Assembly: GCA_014281115.1 (NCBI GenBank)
Contig: JACONQ010000001.1
Location: 2,542,001-2,606,000, forward strand
Source of the DNA: Laburnicola sp. R22_1
Taxonomy: Eukaryota; Ascomycota; Dothideomycetes; Pleosporales; Didymosphaeriaceae
Direction of reading: 5' to 3'
Length of the DNA: 64,000 nt
In this document: in pieces, positions 48,594-60,129 of the stretch
Numbering within the stretch: position 1 is the first letter of the stretch
How the letters are laid out: every line of letters starts with the position of its first letter
The notes under the pieces: generated by a model
The model's input: the letters and a program-made list of their open reading frames with translations, nothing else
What the model was told of the DNA's origin: nothing
Database searches by the model: none
Translations under genes and position numbers: made by a program

Positions 48594-50087
48594 GGTTTTG
48601 TTTACGACTAAGGGGTTTCTAATAAAAATATTATAATAATAGCAGATATCTCTCCTACTATTATATACACAGAAAAGCGTTTTAAGGTATTAATAAAAAG
48701 GGTTAACTTAAATAATATAATAAAAAAAGTAGAGCCCTCTGCTTAGTAATTAAAAATTATAATATATATAAAGTTGCTAAATAATTATTAAAGGCGCGCG
48801 ACTATATACGCGCCTTTTATAATTTTAACTATTATATACTATATAGTTGCATTGTTTATTTAGTGTTAATTACCTTTTTTAATATTTTTTTTAATTTAAG
48901 CCTGTGTAGGTTGGGATAGAAAAGCCGCTCTAGTCTAGCGCCTAAAAATATAGTCTACTAAGTCTCCACTAACGCAATAATAGTTTATAATAGTTTATAA
49001 TAGTTTATAATAGTTTATAATAGTTTATAATAGTTTATAATAGTTTATAATAGTTTATAATAGTTTATAATAGTTTATAATAGTTTATAAACTACACACT
49101 TACTCTACTATCTATAAGCACTTTAACACCTACTAAATTTACTTAAGGCGTGCATAGTAAACTAAGCTCTATTATTACTATTATAAGCGCGCCGCTGCTC
49201 TAGCGCACTTATACGTCGCACTTACTATCTAACGCTATAACTATAAGAGTCTAACCTATCTATATAACACTCTCCTCCCCTAGCAACTTATTAATAAATA
49301 CCTTTATCGTTTCTTTTCCTTTAATCTTGCTCTTAATCTTGCCCTTTATTACCGCCTTTCTAACTAGCAGCAATATAAGAAACCATAGTAGAAACTTTAT
49401 ATATTTATTATTACGCCTATAGTTACTAATCTATTACTAGTCTAACTAGTACACTAGGACCGCCTTATATAGAGTAAAGTATACCTTCTACTTCCTATTA
49501 ATAATACCCTAGACAGAGCGTTATTCTAGTATAGATCTGGCAACTTTAAGCGGATAGATTATTAGAGCGTACTTTTAGGCAGCGTTAGCATTAGCATTAG
49601 TATTAGTACTAGGGCCTAGAAAGATAGTAGAAAATAAAGCGATAATAAATTTCTTATTAAGATTAACCTTAATATAGAGATAGAGTGTTAGTATATTTAT
49701 AGTATATAAGTTTCTAGTATATATCTTATAAATAGCACAAACCTACTATTATAACTATTACTTTTAGCAATATTTTTAGAAATAATAGTAGAGAAAATTA
49801 TAGTTATAGTATTATACTAGTTATAGCGCCAGCGCTATTATTTTATCTTCTTTCCCCTAAACTCCAAACTAGTACAGCAATATGGCCTTACCGATAGTTT
49901 TATATATGGATTTTTTTTAGTTAGAGTAGACGCGCCAAGCCTACTAAGCTTGCTTAGCTCGCTTATAACACGCTAACCCCTTTTATTAATACCTTAAAAT
50001 GCTTTTCTATGTATATAATAGTAGAAGAGATATCTGCTATTATTATAATATTTTTATTAGAAACCTCTTAGTCGTAAAAAAAAAACC
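48594..50087. mobile_element. Long-TIR element K (about 1.5 kb)
   Basis: Left terminus GGTTTTGTTTACGACTAAG (48594-48703) and right inverse terminus (49975-50087) about 110 bp long, same type as J. Interior is non-coding as it stands, with the TAGTTTATAA minisatellite at 48,981-49,090. Flanks do not show a clear target duplication. Its size and lack of a frame suggest a non-autonomous derivative. Confidence 0.65.
48981..49090. repeat. TAGTTTATAA minisatellite, 11 units
   Basis: Eleven exact 10-bp units in K. The matching place in copy L (about 51,888-51,910) has only two units separated by GAA, so the array grew after the copies separated. Confidence 0.97.
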
Positions 50088-51734
50088 ATACTATACTATA
50101 AGGGCTCCTTTATAGTAACTATAGGCCTGTCCTACTTTTATGCGCTTATTAAAAAAGAGCTTAATTTAGTGCCTTTATAAGCTACTAATTTTAATATATA
50201 TTAGTAGGTTAACTATATATAAGCACCTACTATTTAATTTAATAAGTAAATTTCTAAGCTATATACTTAAATTATATATTATTAAAATAATTAATTATTT
50301 TATAAATATAGTAGTAAACTATAAAGTAATTATAGAAACTCTACACTAGTAAAGCAACTTACTAAAAACTACTCTTTAACACCCCTAATATAAGTACTAT
50401 CTAGCTAATAGTCTCTAGTAAATATCCTAATTAACACGTGCCTATAAACCTATGTAAATAAGATATTAGCTCTTTAAAATAGCTCTTAGTAAGGTGCCTA
50501 AGAGTGTAGGCAAGGCTATAGGTAAAGTGCCTTAATAGCGCTCTTAGCTAGCGCACCCTCCTAGTAGTAATTACTACCTTTTTCTAGCTTATTACTAACT
50601 TTTCTACTAACTTAGTAGTAAAATTAGTAATACTAAGGTTTTTTATAGTCTTTTTCATAATATATTTAACTTTTTTAGTAATAACACCCTTAGTAAATAT
50701 CTTTATTAGGGTCTTAGGTATAATACTAAGCTTCTATATAATCTTAAAACCCTAGAATATTAAGTTTATATAGTAATTACTATAGGTAAAAAATACCTAA
50801 GAGGTACTTAGTAGTAAAAGCTACTAATTTTATATATACTAGTCTAATACGCTTATAGGGCTATATTTTTCTAACTTTTAACTAGTAATCTTCTTACTAG
50901 TAATAATAAAATATGTATAGCACTTAGTATTATATAGTAAAGTTAGTATTATTATTAGATAGCTAAGCTTACTATTTTGATAGCATAGTAGCTAAATAGA
51001 ACCTAAGGTATTAGCGCGTAATATACCTTATTAGTATGCTCACGAATAAGTTCTATTTTTAGAGGATGTGCCGTTATTAAGCTTACGCCTAATAATAAGC
51101 AAGAAGCTTATTTAGCTAAGTAAAAAGGCTTAGCCAAAGCTTCCAGATTGCGCTAAACTTATAGCCTCTTATGAGTATAGCACGCGATTAAATAGACGCC
51201 TGTTAACCTTAGTGTTTGTAATATAGGTTAATAGGACTTTCGCCTTTTTTAAGAATGTGTGGATGCGTTGTTAAGCCGGGCATACTAAGCTAGAAAGCTA
51301 GACATATTGCTATTATTATTTTACAGACTAAAATTATAGCTTAAGCTCTAGGCTGTAGTATATAAACGCTAGGTATGCCTTTAGGCTTAGAAATTAGAAC
51401 AAATTTACACTTAATAAGGCGGCAAACTATTAAACCTTAATTAAAGCCCCTTAAAAAATTCTTTACTTTATAACCCGTGTTCTTAAATCTTTATAATTCT
51501 AAGTTTAGTTACTCTACACATATTTAAAATAAAATATATAGTAATAATCTCGCTCCTCTTTATAGCGCTTACGTTTACAAACCTAGCACCTATTACCTAA
51601 CTAAAAGTAGCACTAGTACTCCTTAGTAACGTACTATTACTCGCGCACAAAGTTAACGCCTAAGTAGTAGGCCTTATTCTTAAATCTTGCTAACTATAAT
51701 CTAATACGGGCGTGTTTAGTTTTATTATTAGTTT
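50088..51734. other. RIPped spacer between K and L
   Basis: AT-rich, no identifiable gene. Near 50,920-51,045 it carries the inverted counterpart of the repeat at 33,144-33,255. The stretch 51,040-51,420 is less AT-rich and may be an old coding remnant on the minus strand, but I cannot name it. Confidence 0.4.
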
Positions 51735-52924
51735 AAGTATTAGTTATATATAGTTACGTTACATTGTTATTTAGTATTAATTATATTTTTTAATATATTT
51801 TTTTAATTTAAGCCTATATAGATTAGGATAGAAAGGCTGCTCTAGTATAGCGCCTAAAAATATAGTCTACTAGTCTCCACTAATATAATAATAGTTTATA
51901 AGAATAGTTTATAAACTATATACTTGCCTAATATCTATAAGCGCTCTAACTCTAAGTTACTTAAAGCGTGTATAGAAAACTAACTCTTATTTTATTATTA
52001 CTATTATTAGCGATTATGCTAGATTTACGCACTATATTTATGCGCTATATTTATACGCTGCTATATAGTATACTTATATAATACGCTTACTAGCTTACTA
52101 TTTAACACTATAATAACTATAAGGATTTAATATATTTACGCAATACACTTCTCTTCTAGCAACTTATTAATAAATACCTTCTTTTTTTTCCTTTTAATAT
52201 TGCTACTCTTTATTACTACCTTTCTAACTAGTAGTAATATAAGAACCTATAGTAGAAACTTTATATATCTATTATTATTACACCTATAGTTACTAATTTA
52301 TTGCTAGCCTAACTAGTACACTAGAACTGCCTTATATAGAGTAAGGTATACCTTCTACTTTCTATTAATAATACTCTAGATAGAGTAGTATTCTAGTATA
52401 AATTTAGTAACTTTAAGTAGACAGATTATTAGAGCGTACTTTAGGCGGTCTTAATAGCAACATTAGTATTAAAGCTTAGAAAGATAATAGGAAATAAAGC
52501 AATAGTAGTAGAAGTCTTAAAGTTAACTTTAATATAGAAATAGAGTGTTAGTATACTTATAGTATATAAGCTTCTACCTAGTATATATTACTTATAAATA
52601 GTACACAAATCTGCTAATATAGCTATTACTTCTAGTAATATCTTTAGAGATAATAGTAGAGAAAATAATAGTTATAGTGTTATAGTACTAGCGCTATCTT
52701 ATACCTTCCCCTACTATAAACTAGTATAGTAATATAGTCTTATTATATTTTGTATATAGATTCTTTTACTTAGAGTAAGTGTACTAAGCCTACTAAGCTT
52801 GTTTATAACACGCTAACTCTTTTTATTAATATTTTAAAACGCTTTTCTATGTATATAATAGTAAAAGGGATATTTACTATTATTATAATATTTTTATTAG
52901 AAACCTCTTAGTCGTAAAAAAAAC
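51735..52924. mobile_element. Element L, 5'-truncated copy of K
   Basis: Aligns in direct orientation with K from about 48,830 to its right terminus (…CTTAGTCGTAAAAAAAAC). It lacks the left TIR. Differences from K are mostly C-to-T/G-to-A transitions plus the minisatellite length. Confidence 0.65.
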
Positions 52925-53066
52925 TATATAGTTAAACTCTCTTTTCTAAAGTTCTAACTATAGTCTTTTTATAAAAACTTTGCTTATAGAAGCCTATATG
53001 CTAAAACTACTAAGCTTACTAGTACTTAGTAGTTTAAATACACTTTTTTATAATTACTTTCTTATA

Positions 53067-53455
53067 GTTTTTTTGCGACTAAGCGATTTTCTAATAAAAA
53101 TATTATAATAATAGTAAATATCCCTTTTACTATTATATACATAGAAAAGCGTTTTAAGTTAGTATTAATAAAAAGAAGTTAGCGTGTTATAAGCAAGCTA
53201 AGTAAACTTAGTAGGCTTAGCGCGTCTACTCTAACTAAAAAAAATCTAGATATAAAACTATATATAAGGCTATATTACTATACTATAGTTTAGAGTAGAT
53301 AGAAGAAAAGGTATAAAATAGCGCTAGCGCTATAATACTATAACTATTATCTTCTTTACTATTATTTCTAAAAATATTACTAAAAGTAATAGCTATTATA
53401 TTAGTAGGTTTATACTACTTATAAGATATATACTAGAATCTTTATAATAGATTAA
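53067..53455. mobile_element. Element M, inverted terminal fragment of the K family
   Basis: Begins GTTTTTTTGCGACTAAG and for about 390 bp is the inverse of the right end of K and L (shared AGTTAGAGTAGACGCG-type block). L and M thus face each other with a 142-bp spacer, forming an inverted pair. Confidence 0.6.
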
Positions 53456-54449
53456 TGCCTAGAGGCGCCGCGGCCCTAAGGCAGGCCGAAGATAACGCTT
53501 TATCTCTGGCGCTAGCCTAACTAGGCCTAGCACCTAGCGCCCACCGCGCGTCCACTATATAGTAGGTGTGGGTAATTACTAGAATTCTTACGTAGTATCT
53601 TACCTATAGAGTTTAATTAACTATTATCTTAACTCTAACTACTAATTCTTTACACTATACTGCGTTAACCTTATACTCTATATAATATTTTATTAGGCCT
53701 AGCGATTTAAAGAAGCTAGTATTAAGCTAATAGGCAACCTTATAACTTATGCATATTAACTAGCTTATATAAGCTTATGCTATTAATAGTTACTACGCGT
53801 TATAAGGATACTAGGATGCTATTTAGTAGATAGGAACTAGATCTATATAAGAAGCCTAGTAGGTAGACAAAACGTCTAGGCTTAATAATAATAATATATC
53901 ACAACTAATTAGGAGACAAACGCCATACTAGTTAGAGGAGTTGTCTTAGGTACTAGTATATATAACAATAACCCTAAAAGACGTATAGAGAATAGTAAAT
54001 AAGCAAAAGTAAGTATGTTACTTGCGCTGTAGCTTACTATAAGCATCCTAATCTTTGTAGTTATAATTATAGACTATGGCCGGTAATAATAAAATGTGAG
54101 TTAGGTTGTGTCTAGCATCCTAGGCTAAAAATAAGTTTAATAGCCTAGCTAATTCTGTAATACTATTTATATAATCTTAGAGACTAGTAGCAATTAAGTT
54201 AACACAATACCTATAATACTAGAATATATAAATTTAGATATTATAAACTTCTACCTAGAAATTACGTATCTTAAGAATAATTACTCGTAATTCTGTGTTA
54301 CCTTTTCTAAAAACAATAATAATAGTAAGGTCTGGATAGAGTTACAAGAGTATAATAACGCTAATAATAATTCTATCTATATCTTTTAGTTAGGCGTAGA
54401 CCGCCCTAAGGGCAATAGACTTGCTCCTATTAAGTACAATACTATTATT

Positions 54450-56248
54450 AATAATATTGTTAATAGTGGTAATAAACTACTTAAGTAAGTAATAGAGAAA
54501 CCCCATAACTAGGTTATTAATATCCTAGCCCTTCTTATTACTCTTCGTAACGCTACTTGTAGCGTAGACAACAACCTTAAGAGCCAAGCTTTATAGTTAT
54601 AGGAAGAGTCTACTACTACTACGCTAGATATAATAGAAATAGTTAAGTAGCTTATAGTAACCTAGTATAAGTTAAAAAAATATAAGTAGCTATATAAAAC
54701 CTAAGGCCCTACTAATAATAATAATAACGCCGTCCCTTAACTTTGTAAAAAACTTAAGGTTAAGAAATATAAACTCGCTAAGGCATACAAAGAAAATAGA
54801 GAGTTGCGAGCCTAACTAAGTAAGCACCTAATTACTATTAATAACTAAGAATATTAGGTTAAATCCTTATAATTAGAGTTAGACTAAGCGAGGACCAAAG
54901 TTAAGAAATATAATAGTAAGGCTGGCGAGTATTACTAGTTATAGAAGAGGGAATAATAGACATTACGCAACTATTAGTTTAACTATAACAAAGCTACTTA
55001 TAATCTAGAGAAGCTATATTATAACTATAACTAATTAAAATAGGATAAGTAGAATAAATTCATTAACTTGGTATGTAAAGTTTAACAATATGAGCCTAAC
55101 TTTTATAGGTACATAGTCCTAGATCGAAACACTAATACTTATAAAAATTCTTATCTATCTAGATAAGTATCTCTCTAAGGACGGGTAGGTCTACGCTACA
55201 ACCCCTCTCTAGCCACCCGCGATAGCCGAATGTTATAATGCGACCTCTTTCCCTATTACGAACGTAGCGTATTGTTCGTCTAAGATACTACTAAATAAGT
55301 TAATTATAATAAGCAATAAGACAACGTCTATAAACTTTATATCCCTTAAGCTTTTTCTATAGCTACTGCTTTTGCTGCCGCCGCCTCCGCATCTAGTAGT
55401 AGACGTCATCTACCTAAGATGCCTAACTTAGAAAAATTTAATAGTAAAGAAGATAAGAACTATAAGAGGTAGCGCGTACTAGCCATTAACAAATATAAGA
55501 TTGCCTTTAATAAGGAGGACTAGTGTATTACGTACCTTATAAATTATATTAAGGGCAATGCTTAGACGTTAGTTAAGAATATAAGGCCCTAGCACTTTAT
55601 AAAGTATATTAAGGCCTTAGATAAATTTTATAGATATACATCTATAGATAAGATTACTTAGGCGTTAAATAATCTAGCTAATCCCTTACAGCCCCTTAAA
55701 TAAAAGGCTAGCGAGAGTTTTACAATATGGCGTATCTATTTTATAGCTATTTGCAACCTTATCTCTATACTAGATACTATAATAATTAACTATACCTAGA
55801 AGCTTATAAACTAGTTTATTACTAATACTATAAATATCTATAAGAAAGACGGCAATAGTCTATTATAGTACTTACGTAATGCTAACAATATTAATAAATA
55901 GCGCTAGTACACTATAGCTCTAAAGGCAAAGGTTACAACTATAAATACGTCTATAATGCGGACAAAGATAGTAGAGTCTTGCGCTTTAATAATATTATTA
56001 AAATAAAACCTTAATAAGGTCGCGTTTAGCCAAACTAAGAAAGAGAGGCGTATATTAGCGCGCTTAAAACTGTGCTTTAAGTGTAGTAAGCCTAACTACT
56101 AATAACGCGACTTGTACGCACTCTACCGTAATAAGCCTACTATACTATCTACTAATATCTCTATATTGCTCGCCGCCCTATAAGCGTTGCACGCTAACAA
56201 ATTAGAAACTAAAAATGAGTCCACTAAGGACAATATTAAAGTTAACAA
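54450..56248 (+). pseudogene. Gypsy-like gag, decayed
   Basis: A coiled-coil-like part (54,650-55,100, with KKLKVKKYKLAKAYKENREL) is followed by a capsid-like part (from about 55,420, MPNLEKFNSKEDKNYKR...). The latter reads through IRP*HFIKYIKALDKFYRYTS to a zinc knuckle CFKCSKPNY**RD near 56,080 whose His is lost to C-to-T. Many TAG/TAA stops fall at likely Gln/Trp. The family is inferred from gag layout and from the integrase downstream. Confidence 0.6.
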
Positions 56249-56250
56249 TA

Positions 56251-58464
56251 ACATATTCTATTAGTAGCCCGGACAGATTAGTCCGCCGGACAGTTTTTAC
56301 CAAGACCACAACACTTCACTATGAATTATAATGTCTTAACAACACGACGCGTTATCATCTAATTAAGAAGGCAGAATTGAGCTTTTCCTTCACGTCTATT
56401 AGAATAAGCAAATTTCAAGCCTGTGACGCGCTGCTGCAGTATATAATATCCCAAAGTCTACACTAAGCAATTAAATTAACGGAATTACCGCCCAAGCAGA
56501 TACATAATTAGGCATGGCAAAGCTTACTGCAACTAAAGAGCAGACGCTTATATAGTATATCCTCAACCTAGATTCGCGAGGATTTGCACCTTGGCTAGGT
56601 AAGGTGGAAGATATAGCTAACAAACTACTAGCTGCGCGGCACAGAGACCCTATAGGATAATACTAGGCTTAGCGCTTTGTAAAGCGCGTACCTAAGCTTA
56701 AAATAGCTTTTAATCGAGCGAAGGACTGACAGAGAATACAACAGAAAGACCTAGAGATTATAAACGCGTGGTTTTAGCTAGTAGAGGACACAAAAGCTAA
56801 GTATAGAGTGTAGGATAAAGATATTTATAACTTTAATAAGATAGGCTTCTAGATAGGAGTTATTGGCTTAATAAAGGTTGTAACTAGTTTAGAAAGATAT
56901 TCTTAACCTACGCTTATTCAGCTAGGCAACCGCGAGTGGGTTATAGTAATTTAGAGTATTTGCGCTACTAGGTATGCTGCCCCACCCTTTATTATCTATA
57001 AAGGGCGAGTCCACATCTTAGCGTGGTATAAGGAGACTAGTATCCCCCGCGATTAGAAGCTCTCAGTCTCTAAGACCGGCTAGACTAACAGCGAGCTTAA
57101 AGTTGCGTGGTTAAAGCACTTTAACGCGTATACAAGGCCGCGCATAGTGGGGTTATAGAGGTTACTTATTCTAAATAGCCATAAGAGCTACCACTCCTAG
57201 GATTTTAAGAATTATTGCCTAGAACAGAAGATCCTAACACTCTATATGCCAGCGCACTTATCTTATATTCTCTAGCCGCTTAATATAGTCTATTTCGCGC
57301 TACTAAAGCTAAAGTACTCCTAGCGCGTGCGGGACTTAGCGCGCCAACGCGTCTTTCATATCGACAAAGAGGGCTTCCTACCAGCCTTTCGCAACGCGTT
57401 TTTTAATATATTTATATTAGAAAACTATAAGAAAGCCTTTAAGGCCTCTAGACTTGTTCTTTTAGATGCGTTAGTGGTGGTAGATCGCCTTAATGTGCGT
57501 ATTCACACTTCACCTTAGGGTACCCCACTAGATACACTATGGCAAGCTAGGACCCTAAGCAATACCCTTAAGTTTGGATCCTAGTCAAAGCTTGTACGCG
57601 ACTCTTTTATTCGGTCTCTACCCAATGCTAAATTAAGCTACTTACAGCTCATAAAAGGTGCTAAACTTATGCTCTACTATAGTGTACTTTAAGAGACCTA
57701 TATTAAGGAACTTAAGGAGCAAATTAAGGTTCTAACGAAGCGAAAAACGCGTAAAAGAAAGCGCATTCAGAAAGGTAGGACGCTAGGCTTTGCTTAGGGA
57801 GTAGATTTAGGAGTAGAAAGCCCTTCTATTAGGGTAGAGTTGTCGAAAAGGGCGCGAGGTAGTGGTGAGGGAGAGGCAGGTCCCTTAACACAACGCCGCT
57901 GTAGGAGGTGCAGAGAGCCTAGGCACAACTCAAGGACCTGTCAGATAGATAAAGAGATAGAGAAGGAGTCAGATATTACCCTTAGTGGCTTATTTTCAGA
58001 TAGTGTTGATAGTAAATCAGAGTGATTTTATTATAGGTTACTATAAGGCCAAAAATAACGGGTTAACTTTATCTTGCAATAGTACGCACTCAGTAACTAA
58101 AAATTAGATAAAGTACTACTTAAGATATAGTATACTTTACTGCAAATCACAATAAGTATACTATATATTACCTACGTATAGTATGGTAGATAATATATCG
58201 TATATTATAGGGAGTCTTGTTGTAAGTTCGTATTGTCAAGAAAGACTCCTTAGCTTTACGCGGCTGCAGCAGCCGCGCAAAGAGGCTGCACGACGTAAAA
58301 AGTAGATTAAATAGTAACTTGGTATATTGTAAGTTATAGTAGATTATTATGAGTCACTATAAAGTAACGTTGGTGGTGTTCTATAATAAGTTATGAGGGA
58401 CCTCGAAGTTGCCAAGAAAAACTGTCCGGGCTACTAATCTGTCCGGGCTACTAATAGAATATGT
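56251..58464 (+). mobile_element. pogo-like element G
   Basis: 2,214 bp with TA at 56249-56250 and 58465-58466. Termini ACATATTCTATTAGTAGCCC inverted at both ends, followed by a doubled GCCCGGACAG-type unit and an inner TTxCCAAGA motif related to the one in families 1, D and E. Inserted in the gypsy remnant. Confidence 0.87.
56514..58024 (+). pseudogene. pogo-like transposase of element G with zinc knuckle
   Basis: Frame from the ATG at 56514 (MAKLTATKEQTLI*YILNLD) to the TGA at 58022, in phase, with about 15 stops. CENP-B-like HTH half near RGFAPWLGKVEDIANKLLA. Catalytic region DKDIYNFNKIGF (first Asp to Asn), LLILNSHKSYHS (second Asp to Asn) and LSYIL*PLNIVYF (third to Asn): all three acidic residues lost by G-to-A. 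The C-terminal end is less damaged and keeps CRRCREPRHNSRTC. Confidence 0.85.
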
Positions 58465-58466
58465 TA

Positions 58467-59760
58467 ATGGCTTTATAATTAACTTAGAAAACTAGATACT
58501 TTTGTGTAAAACCGCACGCAGAAGCTAGACTAGTGTAGTGCTAAGAGAATATTAGACTAGATTTAATTAAGTTATAACCAATTTGAAACTACTACCGCTC
58601 TCGCCGTTCCGCTTAATTAAGCCTATTCTAGTGGGCACTAAGTCTCCTCCACCTCCTTAACTAACAGTCCTCTTAATATAATAAGTTAGTTAACCTTTCT
58701 AGGTTAAATACAAACATATTCTTATTATAGTTAACTAACTTAGTAAAAAATAGAAGTTTATACTAGTTATAGACTTACGTATTAACACTCTTATATAAGC
58801 CTTTATTAAATTTGTATAGCGCGAAGAAAGATACCTAGAGAATATAGTGTTAGACTAAGAAGCGCAATTTACGTCTCACTTCTAGAAACGCCTCTATTAA
58901 TACGTTGGCACAAAACTTAAGTTATTAACGTTATATTATTCTAAAACTAATAAATAAATAGAAAACGCTAACGCTTTCCTAAAATAATACTTAAGAGCAT
59001 TTGTTAATTACAAATAAGATAACTAGGCTACTCTGCTGCCTATGGCTAAATTTGTCGTCAATTCTTTAATAAGTACTAGAATAGGTGTAATGTCATTTTA
59101 CGCCACTAAAGAATATAAACCCTAGTTAGGTCTAAAGCCGCTACTACTAATTAATAAGGCACTAACTACACTTGCCAAAGCTAACTATATCTAAGCTAAC
59201 TATTTTGTAGAACGTCTTTATTAGTTGCGTAACAATCTTTACTAAAGTCTTAAATAGGCTTAGGCAAAGTAAGTAGAGTATGCTAATAATAAAAGACAAC
59301 CCGCCAAAGTGTTTAAAGTTAGTAACTAAGTTATAGTCGATTTTTATCACGCTTATATAACTTAATCTAGCTAATCTTTAGACTATAAGAACTGTGAACC
59401 ATTTATAATTATTAAATTAATCGATAATATAGCCTATAAGATGAACTTTCTACTAGAGATACGGATCTATAATATATTTTACTTATAGTTATTATATTTA
59501 CACAAGTACTACTATCTAGCCAAGCATCTATATCTAAAGGCCCTATTAAAATTGCCAACTCTAATGTCTAAGATAACTCTAACTATAAAGTTAAAGCAAT
59601 TTTAGCCGCACGACTTAATTAAAATCTAAAGGATTCACTAATACGTAATCGTAAGAGTCTCCTATAGTATAAAGTTAAATAGAAGGACTACCTACTAGGA
59701 CTAGACAACCCATTATAGGAGCCATATATAAACTTAGTTAGCTTATTAGATCTAGTCTAC
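58467..59760 (+). pseudogene. Gypsy-like integrase remnant
   Basis: Shows the core of a Ty3/gypsy integrase: ILIIVN*LSKK*KFILVID (DxLSK-type start, Asp to Asn), ENIVLD*EAQFTSHF*KRL (second Asp region), KLKLLTLYYSKTNK*IENAN corresponding to the YHPQTDGQTE motif, then FLK*YLRAFVNYKQDN*ATLLPMAKFVVN. A C-terminal stretch to about 59,760 fits the integrase tail. Stops at Trp/Gln positions throughout. Confidence 0.8.
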
Positions 59761-59950
59761 AACTAGTATAAGGCTTACCTCTCTACTCCTATTTATAGGA
59801 AGTTTACCACACTAATAGGTAAATAGAATATATTATTACTAAGAATAAGTAAACTTACTATCTTAATATAATGTAATGTATAGGTAGTAAGTATTTACAT
59901 TCTCTCCTACTAACGCAAGTTACTATTATAGGAAGAATGCCTCTACTATC

Positions 59951-60127
59951 TGTATATTATAGAATCGCCCGGGGGTCGGCACTAACACTCTAGCACTAGC
60001 ACCTAATTAGGCACTAGCGCGGCCTTAGCCACCTATATAGTAACTTGTTAAGCCGTTACTAGTATAGCACTATAGATTTTAACAATTAACTTTTAACTCG
60101 GACTAGTACTCTTATATAATCTATGGT
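59951..60127. repeat. LTR-like block, copy 1
   Basis: From ATAGAATCGCCCGGGGGTCG through GGCACTAGCGCGGCCTTAGCC to CTTTTAACTCGG; repeated in direct orientation at 63,369-63,545 with C-to-T differences in places. It lies just downstream of the integrase, as a 3' LTR should. Interrupted by element H. Confidence 0.65.
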
Positions 60128-60129
60128 TA

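Larger units (their letters stand above)
53470..60127 (+). mobile_element. Ty3/gypsy-like remnant, interrupted by elements G and H
   Basis: Gag-like and integrase-like pieces in one orientation, ending in an LTR-like block (59,951 on). The reverse transcriptase and RNase H are missing between gag (to 56,248) and integrase (from 58,467); the two pieces are separated only by pogo element G. The 5' boundary is a guess based on the change of sequence near 53,465. Confidence 0.6.

Noticed and set aside
48594..52924. K and L as the two 1.2-kb LTRs of one retrotransposon
   Set aside because: They end in inverted long-TIR termini, K has both ends by itself, and the 1.65 kb between them shows no primer site or gag/pol motifs.
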